A stretch of 64,000 nt of DNA from Ursus arctos (lineage: Eukaryota; Chordata; Mammalia; Carnivora; Ursidae), in NCBI RefSeq assembly GCF_023065955.2, contig NW_026622874.1:10336001-10400000 (forward strand). The letters are read 5' to 3'. The notes under the pieces are model-generated. The model searched no databases and was not told the origin of the DNA. It saw only the letters and a program-made list of their open reading frames with translations. Of this stretch, positions 45,345 to 56,739 are shown in pieces. The position numbers and the translations under genes are program-made. Numbering within the stretch: the stretch's first letter is position 1; each line of letters begins with the position of its first letter.

Positions 45345-46515
45345 GTGTTATATGCCGTTTGGTGTTTTCTTGGAGAAGAAGCTGGAACTATCTTATTTTT
45401 TAAATTAGCAAACCTTAGTTCTGAATTATTGAGCAAAACTGACCTGATGGTTGAGGAGCTGAACAAAATGAGTACCCACAGCAATATGAGTACCACAAGC
45501 AATTTCTCCTTGCTGCAACACATAGTGTATTTGATGGAAATAATCTCAGCTTTCATGCTGATAACATTGAGATGTGGGTATGGTGGTGATTAGAGATATT
45601 TTCCAAATATTTCCAGCCCCGCCCCTCCCCGTGAACTTCCAGGCCCCTTGGTGGCTGGATAGATCTATGACTATTTTTCATCCAGAAGCACTAAACAAAG
45701 TAAGACCTTCAAAAATTTTCTTTTCCTTTGCCACCATGACCAGCAATATTAGAGATGATGGCTGTTCAATCAGCCTGGATACTACAGTGAAGAGATGAAA
45801 ACAAAATTTGAACTTTGTATTTCAAAGCCATTTGAAGTTTCTATGTTACTTCAGCAAACTCTGTACTTACTGATACAGAAATTAAAACTATTATTGGGGC
45901 TGGAAGAACTAACTTGTGAATGTGTTAAATTAAAAGAAGACTGTATTGCAAACATGCTGGGTTATCGAACAGGTCACAAGAGAAAGTCGAACGACAATAA
46001 AAAACCGTTAAAGGACTTGAAGGCATCAGACCCTTAGAAGGAACTGAGTTTGCAGATTGAAATGTGCTCAGGGCTCTTTCTGTCTTTCAACCCTGCTTTT
46101 TTTTTCACATATCAGCTTTTTTCCCTCCTCTTTCACCATAGGTCAGTCTTTCCACAGATGAGAAAATATGGCTTTTAGTTTTTTAGTTTTATGCATTTCA
46201 GTACTGGTCACCTGAAAGGGACTGGTTTGTCCCAAGTACATGACGAAATCCAAGAAATAGACTCATTGGTAGGAGACAGTTATCTACCCTTGGACCAATC
46301 AGCTGCGGTTGCAACAGCTGATTGATGGGAGTATGGGGACTGTGGGATTGTGGAGACAATGGAGACCCTGTGCTCAGGTGGGAATGTGATTTCTTTGTAC
46401 TTGTTTCGTAACTTCCTTTATACTCATGTGAATGAGACAAGGGACTTGAAGGAGGTAATTCCTGCATAGGTATCTTCACTACTTGTTCAAATATTCTTTT
46501 TTTTTTTTTTTTTGA
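45345..46515. other. Unidentified retrocopy-like segment next to RPS2 pseudogene
   Basis: This segment has scattered plus-strand protein-like pieces in different frames: LSSELLSKTDLMVEELNKMS (45402-45470 region), MTSNIRDDGCSISLDTTVKR (ending near 45798) and LEELTCECVKLKEDC through GHKRKSNDNKK (45795-46037). A further piece reads HDEIQEIDSLVGDSYLPLDQ near 46235-46300. Codon-like composition and breaks between frames suggest a decayed gene copy, but I do not recognise the parent. A T-run at 46497-46513 ends the segment. Alternatives are chance open frames or an old unclassified repeat. Confidence 0.35.
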
Positions 46516-47142
46516 TGTTTCCTCACTAAGTTTGCTAGTTAGTTAAATAGGTCAAATCAACCATTTATTTTTGGAATCATTTAGGAAAAGCAAACATTTT
46601 CTTTAAAACATGAGGACGACAGAACAAGCAATTCATGAGGACAAGGTCAAATGTTTCCTAGCTGAACCAACATAGTTTCAGAAAGTTTTTTATACGCTTG
46701 ATCTGTTAGTGGAAAGAGAGCTGGAGAGGGCTTTATTTATTTCTTAGAGCACTATGGGTCTCGAAAGGCATCAGTTACCATATTGAATCTTGGTGTCTCC
46801 AGGGAAATGATTTTCTGCTCTTCTTTCTGGGTTTATAAGATATCATAGCAGCCTGCAACATCAAAATTATCACTTAGATATGAGTTGAGTGACTCACAAC
46901 TTAATAGTGATTCCAGAAGCTTTGGCTAGCTTCTCTCTTGAGAGTGTGCATTTATTCAATCCTCCTTTCCAAACAGTAGATGCTAACACCATGAAAAGTC
47001 ATTGCACACTTTGGTAGTTAAGTTGACCACGCTGACTCCCTATTCATATGCATGAATTGTGCATCATGGGGAAAGGTGATGCTTACCACGTTTTCTTTCC
47101 TAAAACGGAGATGACAATACTGACCTCATGTCAAAAGGGTAT
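46516..47142. other. Unique-like spacer
   Basis: Nothing recognised. Confidence 0.45.
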
Positions 47143-47159
47143 ATGCCTTGAATTTTATT

Positions 47160-47376
47160 TTTATTTTTTTAATTTTTAATTTTTTTAAAAGATTTTATTT
47201 ATTTGTTTGACAGAGATAGAGACAGCCAGTGAGAGAGGTAACACAAGCAGGGGAAGTGGGAGAGGAAGAAGCAGGCTCCCAGTGGAGGAGCCTGATGTGG
47301 GACTCGATCCCAGAATGCCGGGATCACGCCCTAAGCCAAAGGCAGATGCTTAATGACTGAGCCACCCAGGCACCCC
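47160..47376 (-). mobile_element. Can-SINE
   Basis: Minus-strand copy with a long T-rich tail and a perfect 17 bp duplication 'atgccttgaattttatt' at 47143-47159 and 47377-47393. Confidence 0.95.
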
Positions 47377-47393
47377 ATGCCTTGAATTTTATT

Positions 47394-48265
47394 ACTTGTT
47401 TCTGATTAGAGTTATTTACAATTGCTTATTTTCCTTTGATATATACATTTGAGAAAGACATATAACAACCCTTCAGAGTCTGACGTGTTCAGCTGTGTGA
47501 GGGATAACAACAGAGTCCTTGGAGAACTTGGGCCCTTGGGGCAATCTGAGACTGCCCAATGGCACAGATGGAGAATTGTCAGTGTCTCCTGTTTTCTATC
47601 AATGTTCCTAACTTATTTGTTGTCATCAGCAAGAAGGGCCTGAAGCTGAATTGTTAAAAAAAAAAAATCTGTCTTCAATGTAGCAATTTTGGCAGTTATG
47701 AGAGTAAGATCTAATAAAGATCATTTAGAAATATAAGTGAGTTAGTATTTACTCCGAGTAAGGCTTCAATATTGTGTTCTTGGAAGTGAACAGAATGATG
47801 GTTAAAAAAAAAAAATCAAACAACCAAAGAACAATAGAGAACTAAAGGCCACACCGAATCGTTTGTCAACTAACAACTTTTTGTGTCTGTCTCACTTGGG
47901 TTGATGCCAGGCATTGAGTTTACAATGATGAACAAGAATGATACCAGGTAAGGAAATGAGGTCAATGGAAAATACACAGGCATATGAATTACAAAAATCA
48001 ATTGCATATGTTTCAGTGAGGTCTCCTTTTACTCATTGTTAAACTCTCATCTTAAGATTTTGTGCAAATTTTATTTTCCTTTTGGTTTCTCACCTAGATT
48101 TTGATATGATGCATTAGTTTGGTTTTCTCTCCTTTTTTGACAGTAGAGACTCTGTAGAAACTCTCTTCTTTCTATGCTATTAAAGTTATCTCTTAAAACA
48201 AAAGCCTCATTATATCACTTTCAACTTCAAAGTCTTTAATAGTTACCTGTTAGGAGCAATATAAA
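47394..48265. other. AT-rich spacer
   Basis: Nothing recognised; A-runs at about 47657-47668 and 47803-47815 could be tails of undetected retroposons. Confidence 0.4.
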
Positions 48266-48269
48266 GTAA

Positions 48270-48480
48270 GGGTTATAATCATGAAATTTAGAAAGTGCTA
48301 GAGTTGGCTTTGAGTAATCTGAGATCTCGGATAAATTCTTCAGCTCTTCTAATCCTCCAGGCCTTCATCTGTAAAAGGGAGGCACTAAAAGTATTTTGCG
48401 CATAGGATTTTGGCGAGAACACATTCCCTAGTTTATAATAACTCAGTAGATGATAGCCGTTGTAGTTGTTAACTGTTGCT
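48270..48480 (+). mobile_element. MIR SINE
   Basis: Sense MIR: 'gctagagttggctttgagta', 'ggccttcatctgtaaaaggg', 'taggattttggcgagaacac' and 'taactcagtagatgatagcc'. Confidence 0.75.
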
Positions 48481-48566
48481 TAGAAAGCACAATTCCCTAA
48501 ACACATTACCTGATCGAGGATACTGTGGAGATTTCTCAATGGCTGAGACTAGTCTGGAGGATTTTT

Positions 48567-49016
48567 TTTAAAAAAAGGTTTTATTGGGGCACCTGGGTGG
48601 CTCAGTCGGTTAAGCATCTGCCTCTGGCTCAGGCGGTGATCCTGGGGTCCTGGGATTGAGCCCCACATTAGGCTCCCTGCTCAGTGAGGAGTCTGCTTCT
48701 CCCTCTCCCTCTGCCCTTTCCCCACCCCCCATGCTCACTCTCTCTCGTGATCTCTGTCTCTGTCTCACTCTCAAATAAATAAATAAATAAATCTTTTAAA
48801 CAATTACTATTGTAGAGAGAGAGAGCATGTGTGCATACACATGTGAGCAGTGGCAGGGGGAGGGACGGAGGGGGACGGGGAGGGAGAGACAATCTCAAGC
48901 AGACTCTCCACTGAGCACAGAGCTCAGTGTGGGGCTCCATCTCATGACCTCGAGATTCTGACTTGAGCCAAAACCAAGAGTCGGAGGCTTCACCAACTGA
49001 GCTACCCAGATGCCCC
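48567..49016 (-). mobile_element. Outer Can-SINE, split by another SINE
   Basis: Minus-strand older SINE with its T-rich tail at about 48561-48585 and its body and head at about 48803-49016 (RC of 'ggcatctgggtagctcagtt'). The duplication is 'gtctggaggattttt' (48552-48566) against 'gtctggatgattttt' (49017-49031). A plus-strand SINE sits in its tail region. Confidence 0.92.
48586..48801 (+). mobile_element. Inner Can-SINE nested in a SINE
   Basis: Plus-strand copy from 'ggggcacctgggtggctcag' through the CT-rich middle to (AAAT)n. Inserted head-on into the tail of the older minus-strand SINE. The target duplication is short or unclear (about 'ttattg' against 'ctattg'). Confidence 0.93.
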
Positions 49017-49031
49017 GTCTGGATGATTTTT

Positions 49032-50300
49032 GATTTCCTTTGTAATTCAAGATTTTCTGGATCTTTGGTGCACTCTACCCTTAAATTTGTATTTCATAAT
49101 CATGAAAAAATAGTGTTTAGTCTACAGATCCCCAGGAATTGGTTAAAATAACCCTTGACTCATCTCTTAAAGGCCACAGCATGGTAATGAGACAAGCAAT
49201 GAGCCTTCTGCACGCTGCCAACGTCTGCTGGATGCTGACCAGAGACACAGATGAAGGACTTGGTGACTTGGTGGCGACGTTCCCAAGGCCTTACGTCCAG
49301 CAGTCCTCTCTTCTGTGGTGATTGTTATTTATAGTCTTAATTTCTGGAGCATGTAAGTAAGTCACCTCAAAGGAATTTATCAAAGAAAAGCAAGAAGCTA
49401 CAAGGAGAAGCTAATTTCCCTTATACAATTATGACTTCAAATACCATCGCACTGAAAATTATACACTGAAGTATATCTTGATTATATTTCTGACTTATGA
49501 ATTGACAGTCCCTAAAAAGGAGAAAAAACATTTCTGTAGTCCCCACAGGTTGTCAGTGCTTTATCCAAAATGCCTTCATATCCTTCTTTCGTCTATCCAG
49601 AGAGCTGAACATTTCTTGAAAAAAAAAAAAAAGGGTCAGAGCAGTATCTTGTTTCAACTATAGCAAAATTAGAGTCTCTGATCTGGAAGTTCCTTCCAAG
49701 TGTCATCCCCATTTTTTTTTTTTCTTTCACAACCAGAGGAGAAAAAGATGGTGGTGCTGAGCTGCCACGGGGGACGGAGAAGGGAAAGAGACTCTCAAGT
49801 GTCCTTTCTTAATTATCTGCATGCACGGAGTTTACCTTCCCTAGAGGATAAATCTTGATACGATCAGGGTTCGGGACACCTTTCCCAGTGTTTGAGGATG
49901 AGGGTTGATGGTCAAGTCTAGTGGCCGGAGAGGAAGGGAACTATGTCACATACAAGATAGGAGGAACCAATCTAACTGCTTTCAAATCTTTCCAAACCCG
50001 AAACAGACAAACAAATAAAATACTAATTGGGCGTAGTCCCAGACCCCTCATAGTTCTTTCAATAGAAGAACATGGTAAATGAAGCTGAGGCTTGATTTGA
50101 GAATTTCAGATTATTTAACAATCATGACTGGGTGGAAATATTTGAAATAATGGGTTTTCCGTGGCCGTTCAGGGTACATATACAGAACTGTGGCTGGATA
50201 GGTAAGTAGTCTTCCTCATAAACACTACATACATAGGGTTCATTTATTTATGACATTATAGGTGATTCATGGAGATAAACTACAGTGAGGTGCTTGCCAA
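49032..50300. other. Unique-like spacer
   Basis: No repeat recognised. An A-run at 49620-49633 is present. No gene features are seen. Confidence 0.4.
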
Positions 50301-50460
50301 AAACTTTGAAAACAGGAGTAAAATTGTCATCAGAGATAACCTACTATCACAGATAAAACTTTGAAAAAGGGAATAAAATTGTCAGAGATAACCTACCATC
50401 AAATTATCAGAGATAACATACTATCACAAATAAAACCTAGTATCACAGATAACCTACTAG
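50301..50460. repeat. Local tandem repeat of 'cagagataacctactatcac'
   Basis: A unit of roughly 50 bp (aactttgaaaa, then aataaaattgtc, then agagataacc) appears twice (about 50302-50353 and 50356-50400). Shorter 25-30 bp derivatives of 'atcacagataacctacta' follow up to 50460. This looks like a young or degenerating minisatellite with nested unit sizes. Confidence 0.85.
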
Positions 50461-50529
50461 CCAGTTTACTGGTTAGAACAGGCCAGATTTCACTGTTGTG
50501 AAAAACAGCTTAAAGATCTCCATAGTGAC

Positions 50530-50678
50530 TGGTGATGGGTAGTAAGGAAGGCACGTATTGCATGGTGCACTGGGTGTTATACGCAACTAATGAATCATCG
50601 AACTTTACATCAGAAACCAGGGATGTACTGTATGGTGACTAACATAATATAATAAAAAAACATTAAAATTAAAAAAAA
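50530..50678 (+). mobile_element. Very short young L1 3' end
   Basis: About 150 bp of sense L1 3' UTR ('tggtgatgggtagtaaggaa', 'tgcactgggtgttatac', 'atgtactgtatggtgactaa') plus an A-rich tail. It is flanked by a perfect 18 bp duplication (aaagatctccatagtgac) at 50512-50529 and 50679-50696. Severe 5' truncation is typical of L1. Confidence 0.95.
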
Positions 50679-50696
50679 AAAGATCTCCATAGTGAC

Positions 50697-51792
50697 ACAT
50701 CAAGGCTTGTTTCTTGTTCATGAGATGTGTTCTTCTCAAGTTCTCTGAGGGCCTGTGTTCCCCATTTTCTTCTTCTTGGGACCTAGAGCAGACCTTATCT
50801 GGACCCTTGTCTACAGCTGGGTATCTTGGAGGATAAAGGGAACTCAGGAGAATTTTACACTGGCATTTAAATGTTCCAGTCTACAAGTGACACATGACTC
50901 TTCCACTTGAAACTTATTGGTCAGAACTAGTCACATGATCTCCCCCAAACTCAAGGAGGCTATGAAGGGCATGCGCTCAGAAGGGGTCATTATAATGACT
51001 ACTAGCCCATCTTCAAGAAAATGATTGGCTCTCAGGCCAACATGACTGTTGGCTGTAACCACGTGGAAAAAGTTAACCTACCTGAAGAATATGTCAATTA
51101 GTTTGTGTGTGAAAGTCAGCTGCCTTAGTAATGTAGAAGCAGAGCCCTGGATTTCTATATTGGCAATGGCCTATTGAAGCTCTTTCTGGAAAAGAGGGGT
51201 TTAGACAGACAGACGCAAGCCTTTGGTTTTTCTGACCGGTAAACCCCTGTTGTAGAAATGGAAACATTAGTTTAGCAAAGCTTTGAGTCCTTTCAGTATT
51301 TGATTTTTCAGTTTCTCTTGATCTCATTTTATGAGAGTCATGAAACTTTTCTACAAAGAAAGGGATAGTCAGGTGGGTGCACACATCTAGTCCGCTCAGT
51401 GTAGTTTTATTTTAAATTAGTACTTTGACGTTCTGGCTTTTTTCTTGTGAACTTCATTAGCTTAACTCAGCTTCTTACGTTAAATCAGCTCCAGGACACT
51501 GAAGAGGGAGAGTCGCTGTGCCCATGCAGCTGAAAGCCAGGCACCGAGCTATAGACAATTCCCCAGAGGAAGGGGTTTGCTTTGGTTTGTTGTGGTTTTT
51601 GTCGGGGAAGTGGGCTGACTTACCCTGAGTGACAAGTGGCCTCCCCTAACATTGTCAAAATCTCTTTGTATGTAGTCCTTGCCCTTACTTATCTAACTGT
51701 ATCAGGACACATATGTAGCCCATATTTTAAAGTGATGATAACCAAGTGAAAATCAGAGAATTTGAAGGAAAACTCTTAGGCAAAACCACCTT
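50697..51792. other. Unique-like spacer
   Basis: Nothing recognised. Confidence 0.4.
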
Positions 51793-51809
51793 AATAAAAT
51801 ACAAAGCAG

Positions 51810-52014
51810 GGGCGCCTGGGTGGCACAGCGGTTAAGCGTCTGCCTTTGGCTCAGGGCATGATCCCCGCATTATGGGATCGAGCCCCACATCAGGCTCCTC
51901 TGCTATGAGCCTGCTTCTTCCTCTCCCACTCCCCCTGCTTGTGTTCCCTCTCTCGCTGGCTGTCTCTCTCTCTGTCGAATAAATAAATAAAATCTTAAAA
52001 TAAATAAATAAATA
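51810..52014 (+). mobile_element. Can-SINE, young
   Basis: Plus-strand near-consensus copy of the same subfamily as the 26.8 kb copy, with an (AAAT)n tail. A perfect 17 bp duplication 'aataaaatacaaagcag' lies at 51793-51809 and 52015-52031. Confidence 0.96.
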
Positions 52015-52031
52015 AATAAAATACAAAGCAG

Positions 52032-52535
52032 AGCAGGAACTGTCCGAAGATAATGTTCTGGTAACTACGAGTACTATTATTATTGAGTACTTCCAACCAT
52101 AATTCAAGACATATGGAAACACTCTCTCTAGTGGTCTGTTTGAATTTAAAGGAATGCTTCAGCCGCAGTATTCTGGGCAGTAATGCACAGGACGTAACAT
52201 TTTCACTGGGGCACCATTTCAAGTAACCGAGGGACAGTATGGGAGCTGACCCCTCATTTCACCCCGTGCTCCTCACTTCTTTTAATTCACCAGCCGGGGA
52301 AGGAGTGCAAAGCGGTAACAGTAACTAGTAAGTGATAATGCTGTGGGGTCCTCTATTCTTTCATGAAGGAAATCATAAAGTGTGCGTTTCCATACGTGGC
52401 TCTCTTTAAGTATGTTTTCTATCAAATTTGCAGTCTAACATATTCATTTTGTGAGTCAATATCTTTACGTTATTATATAAATGACCACACAGGCCAGAGA
52501 GAATTAAATCCTCTGTGCTACTTTCTACCTCTGTA
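52032..52535. other. Unique-like spacer
   Basis: Nothing recognised. Confidence 0.45.
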
Positions 52536-52833
52536 ATGACATACTTGTTTTACATGTCAGCTTGGCTTGGCTATAGTTTCAGGTTATTTAACTTAGCACT
52601 AATTTAGGTGGTGTTGTGAAGCTATTTTGTAGCTGTGGTTAACATCTACAATCAGTTGATGTTAAAGATTATCTTTGAAAATCTGATGGGCTTCATCTAA
52701 TCAGTTGAAAGACTTTAAGAGCAAAACTGAGATTTCCCTGAAATCTAGAAGAAATTCTGCCTGTAGACCACAGCACAGTGTCAGGAGATATATATCTTAT
52801 TGGTTGTTTCTCTGCTAGAACCCTTATGATGCC
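52536..52833 (+). mobile_element. MLT1-type LTR
   Basis: Sense LTR of the MLT1A/B style: 'catgtcagcttggcttggct', 'gtggttaacatctacaatca', 'cttcatctaatcagttgaaa', 'gaagaaattctgcctgtag' and the end 'tattggttgtttctctgcta'. A T-run of 20 (52834-52853) follows directly, an odd junction before the internal part. Confidence 0.85.
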
Positions 52834-52849
52834 TTTTTTTTTTTTTTTT

Positions 52850-53840
52850 TTTTGGTCCGGGGTAGTGGACAGCTGCTGTCCCGAATACCCAAATGTGGAA
52901 GTGGCTTCAGAATTGGTAATAGGTAAGGGAAGAATTTTGAGAAGCATGATAGCAAAAGCCCAGACTGCCTTGAGGAGACTGTTGGTAGAAAGACAAAAGT
53001 TAAATGTGTTTCTGGTGAGATCTCAGAAAGAAATTAGGCACATATTATTTGAAACTGGAGGAAAAACAGTTGTTTTTATCAAGTAGCAGAGAATTTGGCT
53101 GGGTTGCTTTCTGCTGTTGGTTGGAAAGCAGAACTTGTTAATGATGAACTTGGATATTTTGCAAGATTTCCAAGCAAAGTATGAAGGTGCAGCCTGTTTT
53201 CTCCGTGTTGCTTATATTTAAATGAGAGAAGAATGAGAATTTGCGAGAAAAAATGTTAAACAAAAAAGAACCAGCATTTGATGATTTGAGAGGTTCTCAA
53301 ACTATACAGATTGCAAAGGATGCTAAAATCAGGAAATTCACTGTTGAGAAAAAGTATTCTGGAGAAAGGGCCAAGGGTATGGCGGGACAACCTTTGGTTG
53401 AAGAGATTAGGTATGTGGCTTGGATCCAATTAGCCATCTCAGAAGAATTCTGGGATAGAAATGGGGTTATTCAGGGAGAATCTTGTCTAATGCCAGTGAT
53501 TCCTTAATTCCTTCCAGTTTCTCCCTTTTGGAGTGAGAATGCCTACCTTACACCTGTACCACTACTGTATTTTGGAAGTAGATAATTTGTCTTCTAGTTC
53601 ACAAGTCCACAGGTGGAGAAGAATTTTGCTACAGGATGCATTGGTCCTAGAGTGTCACTCATACCTGACTCAGATGATTTAGGTGATGCAACTGGGAACC
53701 TCTTGAGCCAATAATATTTATAGAAGACCTTGGACTTAGAGTTGATGTTGTCATGAGTTAAGACTTTGGGGATGTAGGGATGGAGTGGATATATTTTTCA
53801 CGGGGAATGGACATGAAATCAGAGGCCAGAGTGTAGAATG
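52850..53840 (+). mobile_element. MLT1 internal region
   Basis: Sense MaLR internal sequence: 'aaatgtggaagtggcttcag', 'actgttggtagaaagacaaa', 'ttggaaagcagaacttgtta', 'gatttccaagcaaagtatga' and 'aaaagaaccagcatttgatg'. It ends 'gggatggagtggatatattt' then 'catgaaatcagaggccagag' immediately before an LTR. The two longest frames (102 and 88 codons) are decayed remnants without an intact domain. Confidence 0.87.
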
Positions 53841-54262
53841 TGGTGGGTTGAATAGAGGACCCCTGAAGTTATGTCCATCCAGAACCTCAGAATGTGACCT
53901 TATTTGGAATAAGGGTATTTGCAGATGTAATTAGGGTAAGAATCTTAAGAGGAGCTCATCCTGGATTAGGGTGAACCCTAAATCTAATGATGAGTAACCT
54001 CGTAAGAGACAGAAAAGAAGAGGCACAGAGACCCAGGAGAGAAGTTTATGTGAAGATAGAGTTAGAGAATGAAATGTTGCTGTCACAAGCCAAGGAATGC
54101 CAGGCGCTGGAAGGACAAGAAAGGATTCTCCACTAGAGAGCATGGCCCTGCTAGCACCTTGGTTTCCAACTTCTGATCTCCAGACCTGGGAGAGAATATA
54201 TTTCTGTTGTTTTAAGCCACGAGATTTGTGGTAATTTGTTAGGATAGCTCTAAAACACTAAT
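53841..54262 (+). mobile_element. MLT1-type LTR (3' side)
   Basis: Sense LTR: 'tggtgggttgaatagaggac', 'atgtgaccttatttggaata', 'gcagatgtaattagggtaag', 'ctggattagggtgaacccta' and the end 'tttctgttgttttaagccac'. It differs in sequence from the LTR at 52.5 kb, so the two LTRs do not look like a pair from one provirus. Confidence 0.88.
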
Positions 54263-54289
54263 ATATAGCCTTAGATCATTTACTTATAA

Positions 54290-55310
54290 ACACAAATTAG
54301 CATTTATTACATGACTGCCCTTTGTGAAAGGTACTGTCCTAGGTGCTGGGGGTATAACAGTGAGCAAAATACATTTGTAAAATATACCAGAGAAACAAAA
54401 TTAAGTCATTACCACATGACGTGATAAGTTCTATGATAAGGATAAGCCCAAGAAGCTACAGGAATGCAGAGCGGGCGTACCCAACCCAGTCTAGGGTATT
54501 CAGGGAAAGCCTCTGAGAATGTTAAGAGTTAGTTGGGGAAGGGGATGGGGTGAAAAAAAGAGCATGTACAAAATCTCAGAAGCCAGAGAATATAGAAAGT
54601 GTACTCAAGAGACTGAATGGTTATATAAGCCTGGAGTCCTGCGTGTGATGGAGGCGTAAAGAGGTGGATGGGGCTTAGCTTGGTGATTGTTAGGACGGGC
54701 ACAAGGTGGCAGAGACAGAGAGAGAGAAAGAGAGAGAGAGAGAATGACAACAAGGCTTCAGGTACTGTAAATGCTGGGATCATTCCTGAAATAGAAACAA
54801 GACGAATACCAGGTTTGCGAAGGAAGATGATTTCAGTTTCGAGCATACCAGGTCTGACGTAAATGTGGGACATCCGATGGAAGACGCACAATAAGCCGCT
54901 GGAGTTAAGTTTATGGAATTCTGGAATGAGATCGGAACGAAAATCTCTCAAACAGAGATGGTGTGATGTTTGTAAATAGAACGTGAAGAAATGAAGAGAA
55001 CTGTTTCAAGAAGGTCAGCTCTGAAGGAAGAGAAACAGGCTCGAGAAGTCACTCAGAGGAAATGCCAGTTGAGGATGGGGTCATTATGAGAAAGTTTTGA
55101 ACACTGAAATGTGACAATAGAGGCAGAGAGGAAGATGCTACAGAGTCAGGAAAGAGGCAAGACTCATGGGTAGGGTGAGGTCCCGAGGAGGCAGAAGGAG
55201 ATGGGCTCAGAGCAGCGGTGGGTGATTTGAATTGACTAGTGGAACATCTCTCCACCTGTGACAAGGGGAAAGAGGGAAAGGATGGGCTACAGAGCGGCCT
55301 CAGTGGCAGG
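54290..55310 (-). mobile_element. L2 LINE, long diverged fragment
   Basis: Antisense L2: 'agcatttattacatgactgc', 'ggtactgtcctaggtgctgg' and 'aacagtgagcaaaatacat' near the tip, then 'agggaaagcctctgagaatg', 'gcatgtacaaaatctcagaa', 'ctggagtcctgcgtgtgatg' and 'gagtcaggaaagaggcaaga'. A short (GA)n run at 54716-54743 lies inside. Confidence 0.7.
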
Positions 55311-55334
55311 AAGACTTAGAGAAGCTACCACATT

Positions 55335-55530
55335 GTATTAGTTGTTTATTACCATGTAACAAACTGCAAACTTGGCAACTTAAAACAAGGGATATTTTGT
55401 CTTACCATTTCTGTGGGTCAGCACAACCTAGCTCAGCGCCTCTGGTTCACGGTCTTTCATGGGATTGTCACCAAGCCCTCAGTCAGACCTGCAGTCATCT
55501 CAGAGCTCAACTCAGGCGAGAAAGGGTGAC
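55335..55530 (-). mobile_element. MaLR/ERVL-type LTR fragment
   Basis: Antisense LTR-like: 'attagttgtttattaccatg', 'taacaaactgcaaacttggc', 'ccatttctgtgggtcagcac' and 'cagtcatctcagagctcaac'. Same family style as 30.79 kb. Confidence 0.5.
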
Positions 55531-55559
55531 GTAGGCGACCCCAACCTCTGCACCCCAGC

Positions 55560-56720
55560 AAAGTTCAACAATTAGGGAGCCTCTTACAAACAAAAATGAT
55601 GCTGGGACAGCTCTGGAGTCCATTTAAAAAACTTCGGCAACACAATGGAGCAAAAAAACCCTGAGAATGACCACCCCAAAAGAGAGAAAAGTCAGCTTCG
55701 TTTGGCCTGCATTATCCCATCCCCAAGCCAGCACTGCTCAGCACCGAAAAGGAACGTTCCAGCTAGGAAGAGTTCCCCTCACCAGGCAAGGAAGACTGAG
55801 GTGAGCAGCTAGCTTCCCCTGCCTTTCTGGGCACCAGGGCAAGTCCTGCTTGGATTTCAGCCCACCCAGACTGGCAAAGCTGAGGCTTACACAGAAAGCT
55901 CGTTAAAAGGAAGAGAAGCAGGGGCTGCCGGTAGCAGCTACCGCAGTCCCCAGTGACCGGCTTTGCAGACAAACCCAACAGATTTCATTTCTAAAGAAAC
56001 CAAGGACTAGCACAGCCGCAGCAGACCCCTGCAGATTTTGCCAGCTTTCATCCCATAGGCACTTGTGGATAGCCAGAGCCCTCACAGCTGCTTGTGGGGC
56101 TTGTCCTTGTCACTGACCCGCACGACTTCACTCATCTGTAACCAGCCTTTCCAGCCGTGCACCTGCACGGTCCCAGCCTGACCTCTGTCCATAGCCCCCA
56201 CTGCCATGCGCCCGTGACAAAACCCAGCAGCCCACCCCAAATTCAGAGCTCCTGCAGTTACCAGCATGCCTGCCGTTGGCCCTGGCCCAGGCCCCATCAC
56301 TACGTGTGTCTACAGATGGCTCTGTTACTGCAGAGGCCCCCGTAGCTGGCACATTTGTGCACACCACCAGCTCCGGCCATCACTGTTGCCTGCTGTGGTC
56401 TCTGGCCACTGAACCTGGAGGCACCACCGAGGACCCCAACAGCCCCTTTAGCCACTGCAGACTCATCCCTGTGCTGGCCAAGGATCACATGGTTGTTGAT
56501 ATAGAAAGAAAAAAATGGCTGCGAATGTCCTGAATCTGGGGGGAGATTTGAATATTCAGGTTCCTAAAGCTCATAGGTCACCACAGAACATAAAGAGATC
56601 CTCTCTAAGACACAAGTGCTGAAAGAAAAAAGTTGCCAACCGCGAATGCTTTACCTGGCAAAGCTGTCTCTCAGGGGAGGGCAATGAACCTCCATTCTTA
56701 AAAGGAAGTGTATCAAAAAT
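55560..56720 (+). mobile_element. Old L1 or HAL1-like fragment with ORF1 end
   Basis: The right part (about 56580-56700) matches the ORF1 C-terminal text of old L1s: 'cataaagagatcctctctaa', 'gtgctgaaagaaaaaagttg', 'ccaaccgcgaatgctttacc' and 'tggcaaagctgtctctcagg'. The GC-rich left part (55.7-56.5 kb) may be the matching 5' UTR, but that is inference. Large parts of ORF1 are missing. HAL1, which has ORF1 only, is an alternative. Confidence 0.5.
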
Positions 56721-56739
56721 GTTCTGGACATGTTTTTTA

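Noticed and set aside
44785..45408. A 207-codon plus-strand frame
   Set aside because: It is the antisense of the RPS2 pseudogene. The minus strand carries the recognisable protein sequence.
56082..56533. GC-rich stretch with overlapping frames, considered as a CpG island or exon
   Set aside because: CpG density is low, and downstream text matches old L1 ORF1, so an L1/HAL1 5' region is more likely.
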